This document shows positions 1-12,400 of a DNA stretch of 64,000 nt, one piece after another. The DNA is taken from NCBI GenBank assembly GCA_013399855.1, contig VXAY01002371.1:125953-189952 (forward strand). Reading direction: 5' to 3'. Position numbers and translations under genes: made by a program. The notes below the pieces were generated by a model. It saw only the letters and a list, made by a program, of their open reading frames with translations, did no database searches and was not told where the DNA came from. Every line of letters begins with the position of its first letter. Position 1 is the first letter of the stretch. Source of the stretch: Oxyruncus cristatus (lineage: Eukaryota > Chordata > Aves > Passeriformes > Cotingidae).

Positions 1-420
1 GCTCGTCTGCCGCCTGCGGGGCGGGCGGCGCGGCGGTGACAGCGCGGCGGCGGCGAGGGCAGGGGAGCGGGAGCGCCGCCGCCGAAGACCATGAGGAAAT
101 TTAACATCAGGAAGGTGCTGGACGGCCTGACGGCGGTCTCCGCCGTCGCCTCGGCGTCGTCCGCCGCGCAGCAACAGCAGGCGGGGAACCGGGAGACGGA
201 AATCCAGGAGACGCTCCAGTCCGAGCACTTCCAGCTCTGCAAGGTGAATGAATGCTGCAGCCCCGAGCCGGCTGGCGGCCGGGGAAGGGGGCGCGCCGCC
301 GCGATGGGCGCTGCGGGCTTTGCTCGTCCGTGCCCACCCTGCCGAGCCTGCCCGCTGCTCCTGTTTACTTGTTGGATTTCAGTATTTCGGGGGGTGAAGA
401 AGGGAAGAAAGCGGCGGGTG
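1..420 (+). promoter_or_regulatory. STXBP5: CpG island with proximal promoter/5' UTR of STXBP5
   Basis: The first ~420 bases are strongly GC-rich and dense in CpG, in contrast to the AT-rich introns that follow. A GC-box (Sp1-type GGGGCGGGC) is visible at 18-26. Bases 1-90 contain no ATG, so they are read as the 3' part of the 5' UTR leading into the ATG at 91. The island covers exon 1 and the start of intron 1, the usual arrangement for a broadly expressed vertebrate gene. The transcription start site lies at or upstream of base 1 and cannot be placed. Confidence 0.8.
91..243 (+). CDS. STXBP5: STXBP5 exon 1 (residues 1-51), start codon
   Basis: The ATG at 91 is the first in the window; position -3 is A, a reasonable Kozak context. 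The exon encodes the conserved [15 protein letters not shown] start, then an Ala/Val/Ser-rich low-complexity linker with a QQQQ run (about residues 16-32), then the conserved [14 protein letters not shown] segment that enters the first propeller strand. The linker differs from the mammalian one, which is Gln/Pro-rich as I recall it. The donor is AAG|GTGAAT, phase 0. Reading continues open for another 180 bases past the donor into intron 1; that extension is not coding. Confidence 0.97.
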
Positions 421-3400
421 TAGCTGTACAGATCTTGGTGGATTTCTCTAGTCATCTTTCTTGGAGAGTACTCAGGGTTTGTCGTCTTCTAGGCTCTGTC
501 GTGCGAGTAGTATTGACTGTGTTCATGAAGGTTTCGTAGAAAGAGTTGGATGGATGGGGGAAGGAGTGATACTTAGCTGTAGTGCAGATGTGATTATCGC
601 GGCATTTGAGTAGAAGCCTCTGCTAATGGGCCCGAAGGACAGGGGATCTGTTGCTCTGCATTATTTGGAAATGCATTTTTCCTGTTTCTTTACACCTGAA
701 AAAGGCTGTCGTCGTTTGTGGTGGTTTCACTGCAGTGTGTTACCGAGTTGCTGATGCTGCTATTGCAAATCTTCTCTAGAGACAAAGTTCCTCTTTATTT
801 GTTTGCTTGTGTGTGATACAATAACTGCAGTTAGCGTCTGCACACTTCAGAAAATGATGCAGCGAATTAACCACCGGCTGTACAAAAAGGAATAAAAGCT
901 GATTTGAATATCAATGCCCATTTTTATCTTTGCACTGCACCCATGGCCTAGCTTGACATGGATGAGCTTGTTTATGGATTCTTCTACTTGTTTTTTCTAG
1001 TATTGCAGGCATTTCTGCTGCTTTTGCAAGTTGGTCATGAAGGATGTGGAAGAGACCAGAGCTGTTGCCAGTTAGATCTTGTTTGCTTGTGAAATACAGA
1101 GAGTTGCGGGGTATGCCTGCAAGTTCAAGAAAGTAGAAGGAGTATATCAGAAGTTTGATGTGTGTTTATGAGGTCCTGGAATACCTCTGCTTTAAATTAA
1201 AGGTTTTGAAATGGAAAAGCTAGCATTTGTATGGCTTATCCTGTGTGTGTTTATAGCGGAAATAAGAGTAGGTGACACTTCTATTATGTTCTCAATTCTG
1301 ATTAACTGCAGCCCGAGAAGCATAATGGAGTTACTGCTTAGTCAATTACCAAATTAGTCTTGGCTAACCAAAAAGCTAAATGTACCAATATTTTCATATT
1401 AAGAAAGAATTCCATTGTTGAGGTGGGGTATTTTTTTGTTTTATCAGTTCTGGGACTGGCCTTCTCTTTGGAGAAAGCAGAGGGTGAGAGTTTGGTTTTG
1501 TCAAGCTCAGGTTGTTTTTTCCCTTGATGTGCTGAGAGAGGTTGCACTGTCACCTGGAACCTATTGGATTGAAATTGAAGTGATTCTCAGAAAAGCAAGT
1601 CTTTAGTAATATTTCTGATGACAAGTCTGGCTTTGTTGCCAAGCTTGTTAGGAAGAGCTCAGATTTTAATAGTTTGGTGTCTTTGCTAGAGCTAAAAATA
1701 AGATTATTCAGGGAATGAAGCAGATGAAGAAATAAAATGCTGAGTTGATACAGTCTTTGTATAGAAGAAATGTAGGATTCAAATTAAGTTTCAGTAAGTC
1801 TAACTATCACTTGGTGCTCAAGGATAAATGAGTAATTTTCTGTCTGTTGCTTAAATGCTTTGTAGTTCCTTGTTAAATTGTGATTGACGCCGAATCCTGT
1901 TTTCTAACATGAAGTATTGATTCTGTTTATTTTTGGTATCCTGCTTGACCCATCATGCTCTGACTTGTTAGACTGTACGCCATGGTTTCCCCTATCAACC
2001 TTCAGCCTTGGCATTTGATCCGGTTCAGAAAATACTGGCCATCGGGACTCAGAGTGGAGCATTAAGGCTGTATCCTTTTCTATTCTGAAGTGGATTTAAT
2101 GCACTTAAAGCAAGTGATGTTTTGGTTCAGCTGCTGGAACCATTCAGAAGTCTGGTGGGAACCAGGTATGCAAGAGGGAAGAAAAAAAGCAAGCTCTGTT
2201 TTCTGTTTGGGGGTGGCTTGGCTGTTATGGTTGCTTTTTGTGTCAGTTTGTATTCATGATGTGAGGCATGGCCGATCAGTCCCCATTATCTCAAGTTAAC
2301 ATATATATTTTGTAGAGGGTTACTAGTGTGCTGACAGTTTATAGCACCTGACTGCAAATCTAAAGAGAGACGTGGGCTGAGCTCTATTTTGTTGTTCAGC
2401 TCAACCCTTTGGGGTTGAAACATTCTGTACTGCTTGCTAAGGGTGGGTTTGTGGGGGTTTTTTTGTTTGGTTTTTTTTTTTTTTTTTGGGTGGTGGGCTT
2501 ACTTTTGTTGGGCTTGGTCCTGAGATAAGCTTTGTAATGCTGTAATTACCTACTAATTCTGACTTGCCAAATGATGGTTTCAAGTGGTAACAGTAAAGGG
2601 TACAGGAATTGTCTCGCTAATAGTTTCCTAGTGACTGAGATGAGCAGAATGAATCCGTGAAATAAGGCACCAGTAACCCTGCTTCTTTTTGTTCACTAAA
2701 AAGTGAACTACCCATATGTTCATAGCCATATGGTACCATAGCCATATGGTACTATCCAAGCTATGTAACAACATGTGTGTTTTAACTTTTATTTTTAAAA
2801 GATGATGTCCTGTAGATTCTTTAATCCATGCTGCTATTGCCCAAACCTTTGCTTTTCAGCATAAGATAATTTTTTGAATTCTTTGTTGTCCTGAAATTGA
2901 CTGAACTCTAAACGTTATGGGGAAGGCTTAGGCCATCTTGCTAGGAAAGTTGACGTAATCCTCTTTAAACTGTAGGTAAATCTAATATTTTCCTTTGCTG
3001 CTTATGTTACTTTAAAAGTACACCTTTTTTTTTTCTTTTTGAAACATCACTACTGTCTGTAAGGTTAATTGCTTTAGGGGGATTGACTTTTAAAAGTTGA
3101 AAAACTAGAAGCTGAAAAACTAGATTTGTGTTATGAACTCCCAAGATTTCTTAGTTCAAAGCATGATGAACAATGATGACAATGCAGTGTTCTTAATGCT
3201 GTATTTGAATCTACCCTTAACTCCATAAACTGTTGTTTTGAAAAGGTCGTAAAGTTAATGTCAATGAAGACTACAGTTTGTGTAGGTGGTGTTGTTAATA
3301 GTAATAAATAATAAGTGAGAAAGCAAGAGACGTAAAAGTAAGGATTTGAATTGGAAGAAAAGGAGAGATGAAAATGCACCTATTTAGAGCTTACTCACCT

Positions 3401-6400
3401 GTAATTTTGGGCAACATGATGTTGCAGTTTGGATAATGATGACTCAACAAAACCTGTTTATGGACGCTCTTATGTGACTACACACACGTATGAATTCTTG
3501 GAGTGTGAATTGCTTTCTAAATAATTGAGAGAGCAATAGGAAAATCATTGGGAAAGAAACAGTTACTGTGAGAAAATGATGGAAAACGTATTTTCTAAAT
3601 ATAGGGAAGAGGTTTCATGCAGAGGCTGAGAGGTTAGTGCTGCCCTAACTTGATGATGAATATACTTCTCAGTACTTTGATACAGTTCTTGATTCTTGGA
3701 AGAACTGCTTAAAAGCCATCAACCTAAGCTGTAACCGGACAACCCTGCAAAAGTTGCATCTCCTGTAATTACTTCCTCTTTACGATGGAGGAGTGCAGGC
3801 AGAAGGAATAGACTTAGATTCCCAGTATGAATTCCCAATGTAAAATCAGCCCCTCACTTTCTGCCTAATGAAAGCAGTTTAAAAAGCACTCATTGGGAAA
3901 GAGTAAAGCTTGCAAGAAGTGCTTATTTCGTTCTATTGCTCAGAGATAAAAACAGAGCCAAAAAGTGCTTGTTGACCCTCAGAATGATTTGACTGCTAAG
4001 GTTTTTATGAATAATAAATTTTGTGCAAGGGTTCATTAAAGTGAGAGCCACTTACTCTTTAAAGCTGCAAGAGTGTTTTTAATTGAAATGAGGTATGGAC
4101 TAGAAAGACCGAGTGTCAGTAAAGTGATATTCATTGAGAAATAAATCCAAAAGTGGGATCCTCAATTGCTTCTGTTTTCATGCTGTGGGAGTATAGAAGT
4201 AAAGGAATGACAATGCTTCTTTCATTGCCTACCAGCAAATGGGAGCTGGGCATTAGTGTTTTCCTTGTGTCTTCAAGTATAGGTGAATCTTTTCAAGCTT
4301 TCACTTCTTTTTTATTGTAAGTAAGTGATCTGAGGAATTGGGAAACAAGTCTTTTTCTAGAAAGTATATTAAAGATAAAATATTTTTAAATCAAGGAATG
4401 AGAACCTGTTTGAAATTTCGTGTGAGGAAATTAATGTTAAAGTCGAGATTTGACTTCAGGTGTTTATCAGCTAAATAACATCTTTACAACATCTGTATTT
4501 GGTCAGACTTCAATTTGGGTATTTTAAATTCAGAACCACTATGGATTAGAACAGGTGAAATTTTCCTAGCCACACTCTTGTCTCATTCTTCATGAGGACT
4601 GTAACCACTAGTGGAAGAACAGAGACTTCTAATACACAAATACTAAATATTGTCTCTAGTACTGTTACAGTGATGTGTAAAAATAGAACTAAGTCTTTTT
4701 CTGAAAAAAAAACAAAATCTGTGGGTACAAATATTCTATAAGTTCACTGACTTTGTCTTTATCTCTAATAGATAAATATACTAAATAACATCAACACTGT
4801 ATTGAATTCACTGAATCCACAAAGTAACTGTAAAAATGGAAATACCTAAACTATAGATGTCATGTTTCACTAATTGGACTGAAGCAGAATTACTACTCTG
4901 TAACATTCTTTGCCTCTAGGCGTGATGGGTTAAAATTGGATGGGAGTGTTGTGTAGCTGGTAACTTAGTGTGCCAGAAGTGTGACTGCCATTCCATGCCT
5001 ATAAGCAGTGGTTGGTTCAAGATCTTGCAGTTTTAAGAGGGAGAGAAGTGCATAAAAATACTAGGAGAAGACTGCTTTTAGTGTAAAACTTAAACCTAAT
5101 GAGTCATCAGAGGTAGTTTGGGATTATTCACTAGCTTAACTTGAGCAGTATATGCCTTGTATTCCTTTTTAAAAGCTTGATTTTACTTCCAGAGTTACTT
5201 AGGAGTATTTTTAACTCTAAAAAACTAAAAAGTAAGTGTTTGAGGCTGACTGATGTTGCTCAGGTATTAACGTTAATTGGAGAAGTATTTTTTTCCCTCC
5301 ATAGAAAGGAATACTTCCAGCAATTACCAACAAAGGCTCTGTTCTGTTTTCAGCTCTGAAGAGCAGCTTGGTTCCTTTATGGTGTACGAGGTGAAGTTCC
5401 AGAGTGAGTAGCTTAGTAGAATACAAGCCTTGGACAGCCAGCTGATGTGACCATCTCCCTGACATAAGGATCTGTTGAAAATAGTTGTTTGATTCTGTTT
5501 TCACTATTGCAGGGGAAATTAAGTGATGAGGTAGGCACAAGGGCAGATGCGCAGTGCTGAGTGACATAAAATCTCAAATGATTTCTCACTAACAGTTGCA
5601 CTCACCTGGACATGCTGATCCAGTTGTTCCTCTGAGTATATGGTGCTGATTGGAGGACACTTGTTCCAGATGCTCGAGGTGTTTGAGCCTGCCTCTAGGG
5701 TGGAAATTCTGACTCAGGCTCCCCCCCCTTCTTCACAGTGCTGGATTTTTGTGGATGTGATCGTCATAGGGAGCAGTTGTGCTCCCTATTCGTGTCAAAC
5801 TGCTATGGTCAGTGTAAGCTGCTGGTGGCCTCATTTGTCATTGCAGGTCAATATCTTTGGCTTTCTCCATACTTGAAGGGATTTAGCTGCTATTACCAGG
5901 ATGGCTTTAGCCATTTGATCGGCTGTTGCAACATGTGAGACATCAAGTAGTTAAAAGTTCATCTATGCTTTGCTTCTTTTCCGTGTGCCTAATTGGCTGT
6001 GCTTTGTTTTCTCAGCAGATATAAAGCCTTCTAATGAGTTAGCTTAGTATATCTACTCATGGTTTAACTTGATGTAATTGGTTAGACTTCACCCCATGAC
6101 ATCCAGACAGTGTTCAGTGTCATAGGTAATAGCCCTGCTTCCATGCTGTCCATTGCTGTCTCTCTTCTACTTGTCCCTCTGGAAGTCTAATGTAATCTGA
6201 ACAGTGTGGCATTTAAACGCTAAAGAGGCTTAAGAAAGATGAAATGGACTTTTTCAGACCTTTTTTTTTTTTTTGCTTTTATAAGGTAGAATAAACTTTG
6301 AAGTTAAAGCAGAAAAATGGAAATAATTCTCCTGCTCTCTGTAGTTTAACTGCTCCATCTTAAACAAGTTGCTTAATTTTTCTGCACTTTAATTTCTCAG

Positions 6401-9400
6401 TAGAAAAACTAGGACAGTATATCACATGAGATGTATTGTGATTGTTTACCAACATGAATACAATATCTTTATTGATGCTTCATGACTTAAAAATACACAT
6501 TTGTAGCTTGAAGCTCAGCCTATCTCTTTATAGAGGGAATTCTAAAAGGGAAGACCATTACCACAAGAAATTCTTTAGAATAAAGGGATTACCTGTAGAA
6601 TAAGTGTTGTACCTTCCGCACAGACCAAATTGTGCCTCAGAGTCTTTATTCCCAAGCAGAATAGGTTATTTAATTTGGCTTTTTTTTCTCTTGCAAACCA
6701 AGTTCACAGGAAGGAGAAAAATTAGATTGTTCATCATTCTGTCATTAAATATCTGAAGATTCCAGTCATTCTGAGTGTCAGTATCTGTGAATTTCTCCAC
6801 AGACTTTTAGGTAAGAAAAAGGCTGAAGTTTTTATGTATCTGAAGTGTATAAAGCTTGCTTTGAGTGACTTCCATTCTCTGGCCTTTGTGAGAACTCACA
6901 ACTTACATTTTCTTATCAAAATAGTCTGGGTATGAGGTTCCACGCAGTCAGTTTCTGAATTGTCTGAAGCTCTAATGAAATACCATTTCAGACTTGTGAT
7001 GTGGTTATATCCATTAAATGTACTTTTCCTTTGGATCATTCAGACTATGCAAGGCAGTCTGTGATTTTTTTTCTTTCTCCTGGAAGCATGAACTTCAGAT
7101 CTGTATATTGGGTTTTATGTTTTGTGGGTATTTTTTTACTGAAGTGGTTCTACACCTGCTCTTTCTCTGTAGTAACTCTGCACTGGCAGTAGGACAGTGG
7201 CTGGAGTTGTTTACAGTATGCAGAGCAAAGATTTCAGTTTTTCGAACTGAAGTTGGCACAGCTTCAGTTGGGGCACTGGACCAGATGAATGTGGGTGATC
7301 TTTTCTGACCTAAATTATTCTGTAATTCTTTCCATTCTATGAATATGGCAAAGTTGAACTGAACTACTCCTCTGTGGATTGTCAGGGTCTTTTGTCATTT
7401 GTACACTGAAGAAAATGGTCTCAATCATTAATAGTAGTGTTCTGGACTTTGAACAAGTATTCCTGTTTTGGGAAGAGTGCTTTGGTAAAGCTAATAAAAT
7501 AATGCAGTAGTGTCATGTTGGACAGGCTCTGTGATTATTTATTAATAAGAAAATATTTATTGGCATCCTTGCCACCCAATTCACATAGTTTAAACAGGAA
7601 AAGTACTTAGCTTAAAGTGTATGTCAATTTTGTAAAATTTCCATTTCTTTTACCATTACTGCATTTCTTGTGGTATCTTCCAGCACATAATTCATGTGGC
7701 TATCATTAGCTCTGTTGTATCTTTCTTTCACTGAAAAATCCCCATTCTATAAATGAAGAAAATAGCTACCTTTGAGTATTCTGAAATGAAATATGGACAA
7801 AATAGCATGATGAGACATGGATCTCTTAAAAGTGTATGCAATTATAACAACTCAATCCTACACAGGGAAAGCTTAGACTGAATTCTTCATAATAAAAAGG
7901 ATGGTGTACTTTTTAAATCTGTGGTTTTACTTACTGGGAGACCTGGTGTGCTGGTTTTGGCTGGAGTAGAATTAGTTTTCTTCACAGTAGCTGGTATGGA
8001 GCTGTGTTTTTAATTTGTGCTCAAAACAGTCTTGATAGTACAGCAATGTTTTCCTTATTGCTGAGCAGGGCTTACACAGTCAAGGCCTTTTCTGTCTCTC
8101 AACTCCATCCCACAGTGAGCAGTCTGGAGGTGTGCAGGGAGTTGGGACAGGACATAGCCCAGGACAGCTGACCCAAGGGGTACTCTATACCATACGGTAT
8201 CATGCTCAGCGTATCAAGCTGGGAGAAAAAGGAGGAAAGGTAGGATGTTTGGAATGATGGCATTAGTCTTCCCAAGTTATTGCTATGGATGATGAAGCCC
8301 TGCTTTCCTGGAGGTGGCTGCTGCCTGCCCATGGGAAGCAGTGAATGAATTTCTTGTTTTGCCTTGCTTTTGTGCATGGCCTTTGCTATACTTATTAAAC
8401 TGTCTTTATCTTAAACCATGAATTTTCTCTCTTTTTTGATTTTTCTCCCCCATCACACGGGGGGAGTGAGCGAGTGGCTGTGTGGGGTCCAGTTGCTAGC
8501 TGGGGTTAAATCACAGCAGTCCTTTAGGGCACCCAATGTGCAGCCTAAACGGTTTGAGATACTGACAGGTTTGACTGGAATTTGCCAGGTTGAATTTATA
8601 GCTGTAATTGCTGATTAGCAATTAATTGGCAGGTGCTTGTCATAGGCCTTGCTTGCTTACAGTATATTAGTCTAGTGCTTGTTAGTGGCTGGTTTTTGCT
8701 TTCTCTACATGCTGTGCTGCTTATCACCTTCCTGTGCTGTGCCTGGGAACGTTCTGATAACAGCAGCAGTGATGCGCCTGGGCTGGCAGATGGCCAGGGA
8801 CTCACTGACGTGTCTGTGCTGATGGACTGGACTGGCTGCAACTCCAGTGTGAACTCAGAGGGACTGTGACCTGTGGATGAATCCAGGTGGGAGCAGCTAA
8901 ATCTTGAAGTGTCTGTGAATAACCCCATGCCAGAGCAGGTATATCTTGAAGAGTCTGTGGCTGTGTTTGTGTCAGTGCAGCAGCAGGAACACCTTTAAAG
9001 GGACTGAGGCCCAAGGATAAGTCTGTGCTGCAGCAGGTAGATCTTGAAGCATCAGTGGCTGTCCATGAGGTCATGCTGGAACACCTCAAAGTGTGTGACC
9101 ATGGATAAGGCCAAAACAGAGCAGGTATTCCTCTGGAGGGACTGCAACCATGAGAAAAGCCGTGTTAGAGCAGGTTTATTTCTGAGAGGACTTTGGGTGA
9201 GGCCATGCTGGAGCAGGTGTATCTCTGAAGGCGTTGTGACCCAGGGATAAGGTCATGCTGGAACAGTGCACCTCAGAGCAACTGTGGGGAAGTCTATACT
9301 GTAGCAGGTCTTTGATTTGAAGAATTATTGCCTATACTTTAGTTTTACTAAAGCAGCTTTTAGTAGTAACTGCTTTTGTTCAAAAATACCTGGAGCATAA

Positions 9401-12400
9401 CTGTATTGAAACTCATACTGTAATTTACAAAAATGAACTTCACAATGAAAACTTCCCTCAAGGTGTTTTAATGACAGAGCAGAGGCTTAATGGCTAAAGC
9501 CTTGCAGCTTCAAACTTGCTTGGTCATGGTGAGCCCGGGGAAGGAAATCTTTGGGAAGCATGCAAAGTTTGCAAGGCTGCAGGTTACTGTAGCACTAGCA
9601 TAGTCTGTTTCCTTGTACATCCCAGCTATTTGTGGAACACTTAAGTGGTATGGATAGTGTGATCTGATGATGTTAGGGTAAACTGTAACAGGAAATTGGC
9701 TGATTGGGACTCAGCTTATGCTTTCAGACTTGTGGTACACTGCTAAACTCACCAGGATCTTAATTCAACATTTTAAAAGATTTGTTCTTTCTTGGTCACT
9801 TTTAGAACTGAAGTAGCATCATTGCTGCAGGAGATGACATGAGCAGTTTTAGTGAAGTCATGTCTGGAAAAGTAAAAGCAGCTTAAGATTTGAGATGTGA
9901 TAAAGAAAGATTGAAAGCACAAATCAAAGTTGCAAACCCTTCCTAACAAAACTTTGACAGAAATTTTATAACTGCATTAGACTTCTAAGCATCCACATCT
10001 CTTTATTGTACAAAGGTTTCTCAAGGCAAAGATAAGCGTTCTTACAAAGTAACTTTAAGGTGACTCCAAGTGCTCTCAGTTGTTTTTTTGCTTCCTATTG
10101 CTCTTCTAGAACTGTTTTTTGTTAAATGGAACAGTAAATCCATGCATTATTTATCAGTGTCATAGCACTTTTTTTTTTTTTTTTGTAGGCTTATCTGTGT
10201 AGAAGCTCAGTGAAAAACAGAATAAAACTTGTGAATTATTACCTTCAATATGAAGTTAAACATAACTACTGGACATAAGTTTTGAGAACAGTTCACTTTG
10301 TCTGTGACTGGTAATGGTTTCACATTTTGAGAAATAGAGTTCTTTGTAGTTTTGAGAGAGTTAATACTGTGGTAAGTCTTTATCTCTTGTATCTTCCCTT
10401 TTCCTCTGGCTGCTCTCAATGTGGCTAATCTCAGAGAGTACTATCAAACTGGTCATTATAATTTTTTTTTTTTAAATGCAGATTTTTAATCCTGCAGAGT
10501 ACATCTTGTTAAGTAGACAAGACACTGCTTTTCTAGAGCTCTAATTCTTTGACAGGTAGTGATTTATTTGTTTGCCTGCATGAGGAATAAGTTTGTGGTA
10601 CTTGCGAGGCAAAACCGCGTATGAAAGCGCACTGCTTACCTGCTGCCAGTGTGCTGTCTGTCAGCAACTTTTGAAGTTACCTTATTTTGCTGAGCCGTAA
10701 GTTTCAATTGTGGTGTTGTAATTGGTACTCCAATGCTAGTCTAGCGTATCCTCTTAGTATTCAGCTGGTAATACCTTAGTGACCTTTTTCATGTCAACAC
10801 TTGTATCACAGGCACTTGATAATTGTACAGCTTACATGTTTATCAAAGGGAGCACGAAGTTACTACTACTGTTGACTTCCAGTGCAAATACAAGTGGAGG
10901 TTTAGTGACATAATTTAAATCTGTCAGTGATATTTGTATCACCGAATTTAGACACAGTTTAAAATAATGAAGGTTTTGGAAACAGCAAAAACTGAAATAT
11001 TTCAGTAGTGAGGACTGGTAGACTGGTATAATTCTGTATTTAGTAAATTTCTAAAATGTGTAGCAGTTCTGTCAACCTGTGGGAACTCTTACTGAATCCT
11101 GATTCCTCTTGATTTTTACAATACTTTCATGAAATTACTTTTTTCTGTGGCTGTCATTTAGTTTGTTCTGACACATTGATGTTTGCTTTAAGGTTTTCTG
11201 ACAAAAATGAGAACCATTTTGTCCTACACTTAGAATCTCTTCTTCGTAAGAGATTCTAAAAGTGCTTTTGTGTCTGAGATCTGTACAACTTGATGATAGC
11301 CTTGGTCTGTGTACTGCTTGTTCTAACTTAATCACTTCTTGCAAAGATTTAGTTTGAATCCCTAAGCTTTGCTTGAAAAAAATCTGGTGATTGATACTGC
11401 TTATATTGAGGCAGCCATATGAATTGCTGAATTAGTACTGTATTAGTAAGATTTTTTAATTAAAGTTCTGGAGTAGGTCCTTCCTAGTCTTTTGTCCACA
11501 GTAGTAATCTTACAGCTTCTTAGCTGAGAGATTTTTGAGATTTTTTTCATTTGCTTTGAATTCTGAAGGTCAAGAATAGTGAAAGTAGGTGAAACTTGAA
11601 ATGTGTGTCTGCTAGTATAGGAAACAAACTGCAAGATTAAATACTTTGAGAAATGCTAGTTTCACAGAATCATACAATGGGTAAGGTTGGAAGCAACCAC
11701 TGGAGGTCATCTAGTGCAACCTCCCTGCTCAAGCAGGGCCCCCTAGAGCACATTACTCAGGATTTTATCCAGATGGCTTTATTAACGTGAAACCAAAAGT
11801 TTTTGTAGTAACGGTGCTGATCTTGTAATATTTGAAAAAGGGCAGTCTGAAGTGTTGCAATTTGCAAAATCAAATACTTGATCACTGTTGTACAGAGAGA
11901 AGTTTACAGGTCAATAGAAATAACTAGAGGCTACTTTATTTACACATTTTGCTGAATATCATGGTATTTTGTTTCATAAACACCTTAATAAGGTTTCCAT
12001 TTGGGAAACCTGAATCTTCATTTCCTTCTAAGACTGAGATAATATAATTGCAGTGGCTATTGCTTCCATGTTCACATTAAGTCTTAGCCTGGCCCACTCA
12101 ACACACACAGTGCTCTTACAAGCAATGCTGGTGGAGAAAGGAGATTAGGTTCTCCACCAAGAAGGCTATAGATCAAACTCACTCTTTTATGAGGTATTTC
12201 CCATGGATTCTCCAAGAATTAATTGTCTTCTCCTGCTTCGACATTCTTTTGAAACTCTTCACAGGAGTTTAACTTTGGAACTTTGTAAGCTAGGGAACTA
12301 AAAAAATGCAGATCCAAAGGAAGCAAGAACTGTGTACTTCAGCTAAGTGAGCTGTTTTATTTTGTGTGATTCCTGCTATTTTAAGTAGGGGGTTGTATTG

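Noticed and set aside
91..423. 110-codon ORF starting at the STXBP5 ATG
   Set aside because: Only its first 51 codons are coding; the rest reads through the exon 1 donor into intron 1. Protein continuity into exon 2 requires splicing at 243/244.
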